DNA from: Paracoccaceae bacterium
Lineage (GTDB): Bacteria > Pseudomonadota > Alphaproteobacteria > Rhodobacterales > Rhodobacteraceae
NCBI GenBank assembly: GCA_012036325.1
Contig: JAAUPC010000101.1
Location: 1-10,574, forward strand
Length of the DNA: 10,574 bases
Direction: 5' to 3'
A program made the translations under genes and the position numbers. The notes beneath the pieces are model-generated. The model was not told the origin of the DNA. It searched no databases and worked only from the letters and a program-made list of their open reading frames with translations. This document shows positions 9,298 to 10,574 of the stretch, in pieces. Position 1 is the first letter of the stretch. Every line of letters begins with the position of its first letter.

Positions 9298-10143
9298 TCA
9301 CCTCTGGCAGGTGGGGCACCAGAAGGAGGAGCGGCCGGATTGCACGGTGCGGGTGATGGTGCTTGGGCAACCGGGGGTTTCGCACGGGTCGCCTTCACGG
9401 TCATAGACTTGGAAATGCTTGGAAAAATAGCCAAGCTCACCATTCGCCTGCCGGAAATCGCGCAAGGAGGAGCCGCCTGCCTCAATCGCCTCGGCCAGCA
9501 CCTCGCGGATGATCGGGACCAGGCCGTGGACAGCGGTTTCCGTCAGGTCACCGGCCAGGGTCAGGGGGCTGATCCGGGCGCGGAACAGGGTTTCGCAGAC
9601 GTAGATATTTCCAAGCCCCGCCACGATCCGCTGATCCAGCAACGCGGATTTGATCGGGGTGCGGCGGCCAGCCAGCCGGGCGGCCAGGTAAGGTTCGTTG
9701 AAATCATTGCCAAAGGGTTCCGGGCCAAGGGCGTCCAGTAAGGGATGCGTGCCCCCCGTGGCCATCAGATCCATCGCGCCAAAGCGGCGGGCGTCGTTGA
9801 AGGTGATGCGGGCGCCGCCGTCCATATGCAGAACCACATGGTCATGCTTTTGCGGCGCGGGGTGGTCGTGGTGAAACTGGCCCAGCATCGCGCCGGAAAT
9901 CAGCATCCGGCCCGACATGCCCAGATGGATCAGCAGCGTCTCACCCCGGTCCAGATCGGCGAGGATGTATTTCGACCGCCGCCGCAGCGCGGTCACCCGA
10001 GCGCCGGTCAGCCGTTCTGCCATCTTTTCGGGCAAGGGCCAGCGCAGATCGGGGCGGTTGACCTCAGCCAGTGCAATCACCGCGCCTTCCATGACCGGGG
10101 CAAGGCCACGGCGGACAGTCTCAACCTCGGGCAGCTCAGGCAT
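9298..10143 (-). CDS. mutM: Formamidopyrimidine-DNA glycosylase
   Basis: MutM (Fpg) removes 8-oxoguanine and formamidopyrimidines from DNA and nicks the backbone at the resulting abasic site. The 281-residue protein starts MPELPEVETVRRGL. After Met removal, Pro2 is the nucleophile and Glu3 the acid catalyst. Lys58 lies in RRSKYIL, and GLGNIYV at 176-182 carries the DNA-contacting Asn179. The C-terminal zinc finger uses Cys254, Cys259, Cys276 and Cys279, in a CX4C-X16-CX2C pattern instead of CX2C; as I recall this is usual in alphaproteobacteria. SGRSS at 269-273 provides the lesion-contacting arginine. The frame stays open upstream of 10143 into other sequence, but the MPELPEVE motif fixes the start. 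It diverges from ubiE. Confidence 0.97.
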   Translation of the reverse strand: MPELPEVETVRRGLAPVMEGAVIALAEVNRPDLRWPLPEKMAERLTGARVTALRRRSKYILADLDRGETLLIHLGMSGRMLISGAMLGQFHHDHPAPQKHDHVVLHMDGGARITFNDARRFGAMDLMATGGTHPLLDALGPEPFGNDFNEPYLAARLAGRRTPIKSALLDQRIVAGLGNIYVCETLFRARISPLTLAGDLTETAVHGLVPIIREVLAEAIEAGGSSLRDFRQANGELGYFSKHFQVYDREGDPCETPGCPSTITRTVQSGRSSFWCPTCQR

Positions 10144-10168
10144 CGGCGGTTCCGGACAGTTCGGCGCA

Positions 10169-10196
10169 TTGCGGGCGCGGGTTGGCAGACTATAAG
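10169..10196 (+). promoter_or_regulatory. Candidate promoter of ubiE
   Basis: TTGCGG (10169-10174) and TATAAG (10191-10196) are 16 bases apart, 29 bases before the ubiE ATG. The -10 is a five of six match and the -35 only three of six. A perfect AAGGAGG (10194-10200) overlaps the -10 but is 24 bases from the ATG, too far to serve as its ribosome site. Confidence 0.35.
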
Positions 10197-10224
10197 GAGG
10201 GTTGAAGCAAGGGACGCAAGCCAG

Positions 10225-10320
10225 ATGAGCGAAGAAAAGACAACCCATTTCGGCTTTCAGGACGTGCCGGAGGCCGACAAGGCCGGAATGGTGCATGGGG
10301 TCTTCAGCCGCGTGGCGTCG
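10225..10320 (+). CDS. ubiE: UbiE methyltransferase, N-terminal 32 codons only
   Basis: UbiE is the SAM-dependent C-methyltransferase of ubiquinone and menaquinone biosynthesis. The ATG at 10225 encodes MSEEKTTHFGFQDVPEADKA and then GMVHGVFSRVAS, the standard alphaproteobacterial UbiE start. The family continues with a tyrosine-aspartate segment and the SAM-binding region, but here residue 33 onward reads LVSVAACLISL and matches nothing in UbiE. The break at 10320 coincides with the end of a Sel1-type reading frame on the other strand. The gene is therefore cut by a junction, not by the window edge. Its divergent position next to mutM is the normal arrangement, so the left side of the junction is in its native context. 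Confidence 0.85.
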
Positions 10321-10574
10321 TTGGTGTCCGTCGCCGCCTGCTTGATCAGCTTGTCGAACTCCGGCAGGCCGCGCAGGATGTAGCCGGCTGCAGCGGTCAG
10401 CGCCTTGCCGACGAAGACCGCGCGCGGGTTCGTCATCGACGTCGATCTTGGCCGCGTGCTCCTGCACGATCATGCGGAACAGCTCGTAGGCTTTCGGATG
10501 ATCGGTCATGGCGCCGGAGTTGTCGGCATAAAGGCGCGCGAGATAATACTGGGCTCGCAGCAAGCCGCGTTCGG
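10321..10574 (-). pseudogene. Sel1/TPR-repeat protein fragment, frameshifted and cut at both ends
   Basis: On the minus strand from the window edge the sequence reads LRAQYYLARLYADNSGAMTD and then HPKAYELFRMIVQEHAAKID, a clear Sel1-like (SEL1/TPR) repeat, the kind of helical scaffold used in protein interactions. After VDDEP the frame is lost at a CCC run (GGG at 10426-10428 on the plus strand). Removing one C gives DEPRAVFVGKALTAAAGYIL and then RGLPEFDKLIKQAATDT. The similarity stops at the junction with ubiE at about 10320. From memory the sequence resembles Sel1 proteins of Hyphomicrobiales such as Bradyrhizobium relatives. It has no place in the ubiE-mutM locus. Confidence 0.7.

Noticed and set aside
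10194..10228. Eight-codon TTG-started leader ORF after a perfect AAGGAGG, overlapping the ubiE ATG
   Set aside because: The ribosome site is only one base from the TTG, too close for initiation, and it overlaps the candidate -10 box.

Overview
The window is a chromosomal housekeeping block from a GC-rich alphaproteobacterium, most likely a member of the Rhodobacteraceae. The evidence is the gene order ubiE / mutM / enoyl-CoA hydratase / rpsT / dnaA / dnaN / recF / gyrB, the protein sequences (for example DnaN ending in MPMRV and a MutM zinc finger with CX4C spacing), and a DMSP-lyase-family cupin next door. Almost every gene is on the minus strand, so the biological order runs from right to left.

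Layout from right to left. The right tip (10321-10574) is a broken piece of a Sel1/TPR-repeat protein that does not belong to this locus. It is joined directly to the first 32 codons of ubiE (10225-10320, plus strand). mutM (9298-10143) diverges from ubiE and is followed by an enoyl-CoA hydratase (8464-9239, one-base frameshift) and rpsT (8041-8319). A 545-base non-coding stretch (7496-8040) holds the rpsT terminator and the dnaA leader. Then come dnaA (6137-7495), dnaN (4901-6018, one-base frameshift near the start), recF (3781-4863), a LysE/RhtB-type exporter (3156-3776) and gyrB (624-3074). The first four of these are spaced 118, 37 and 4 bases apart and look like one transcription unit. 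gyrB has its own good sigma70-type promoter. Convergent with gyrB at the left is the cupin gene (to 531). The two are separated by three back-to-back perfect hairpins (540-607).

Functionally the centre is the replication set: DnaA initiates, the DnaN clamp holds the polymerase, RecF handles gaps and stalled forks, and GyrB with GyrA relaxes the DNA ahead of the fork. MutM removes oxidised guanine, RpsT is ribosomal protein S20, and the hydratase serves beta-oxidation. No cluster of DnaA boxes was found by eye, so oriC is probably elsewhere, as in Caulobacter.

I found no undescribed multi-gene system. The points worth a second look are the chimeric right end, a possible foreign left end, three independent one-base indels beside homopolymers (dnaN, hydratase, Sel1 fragment), the triple hairpin, the C8 tract inside the gyrB promoter spacer, and the DMSP-lyase-like cupin. 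The indels and end junctions suggest assembly or read errors, so biological claims at those spots need caution.
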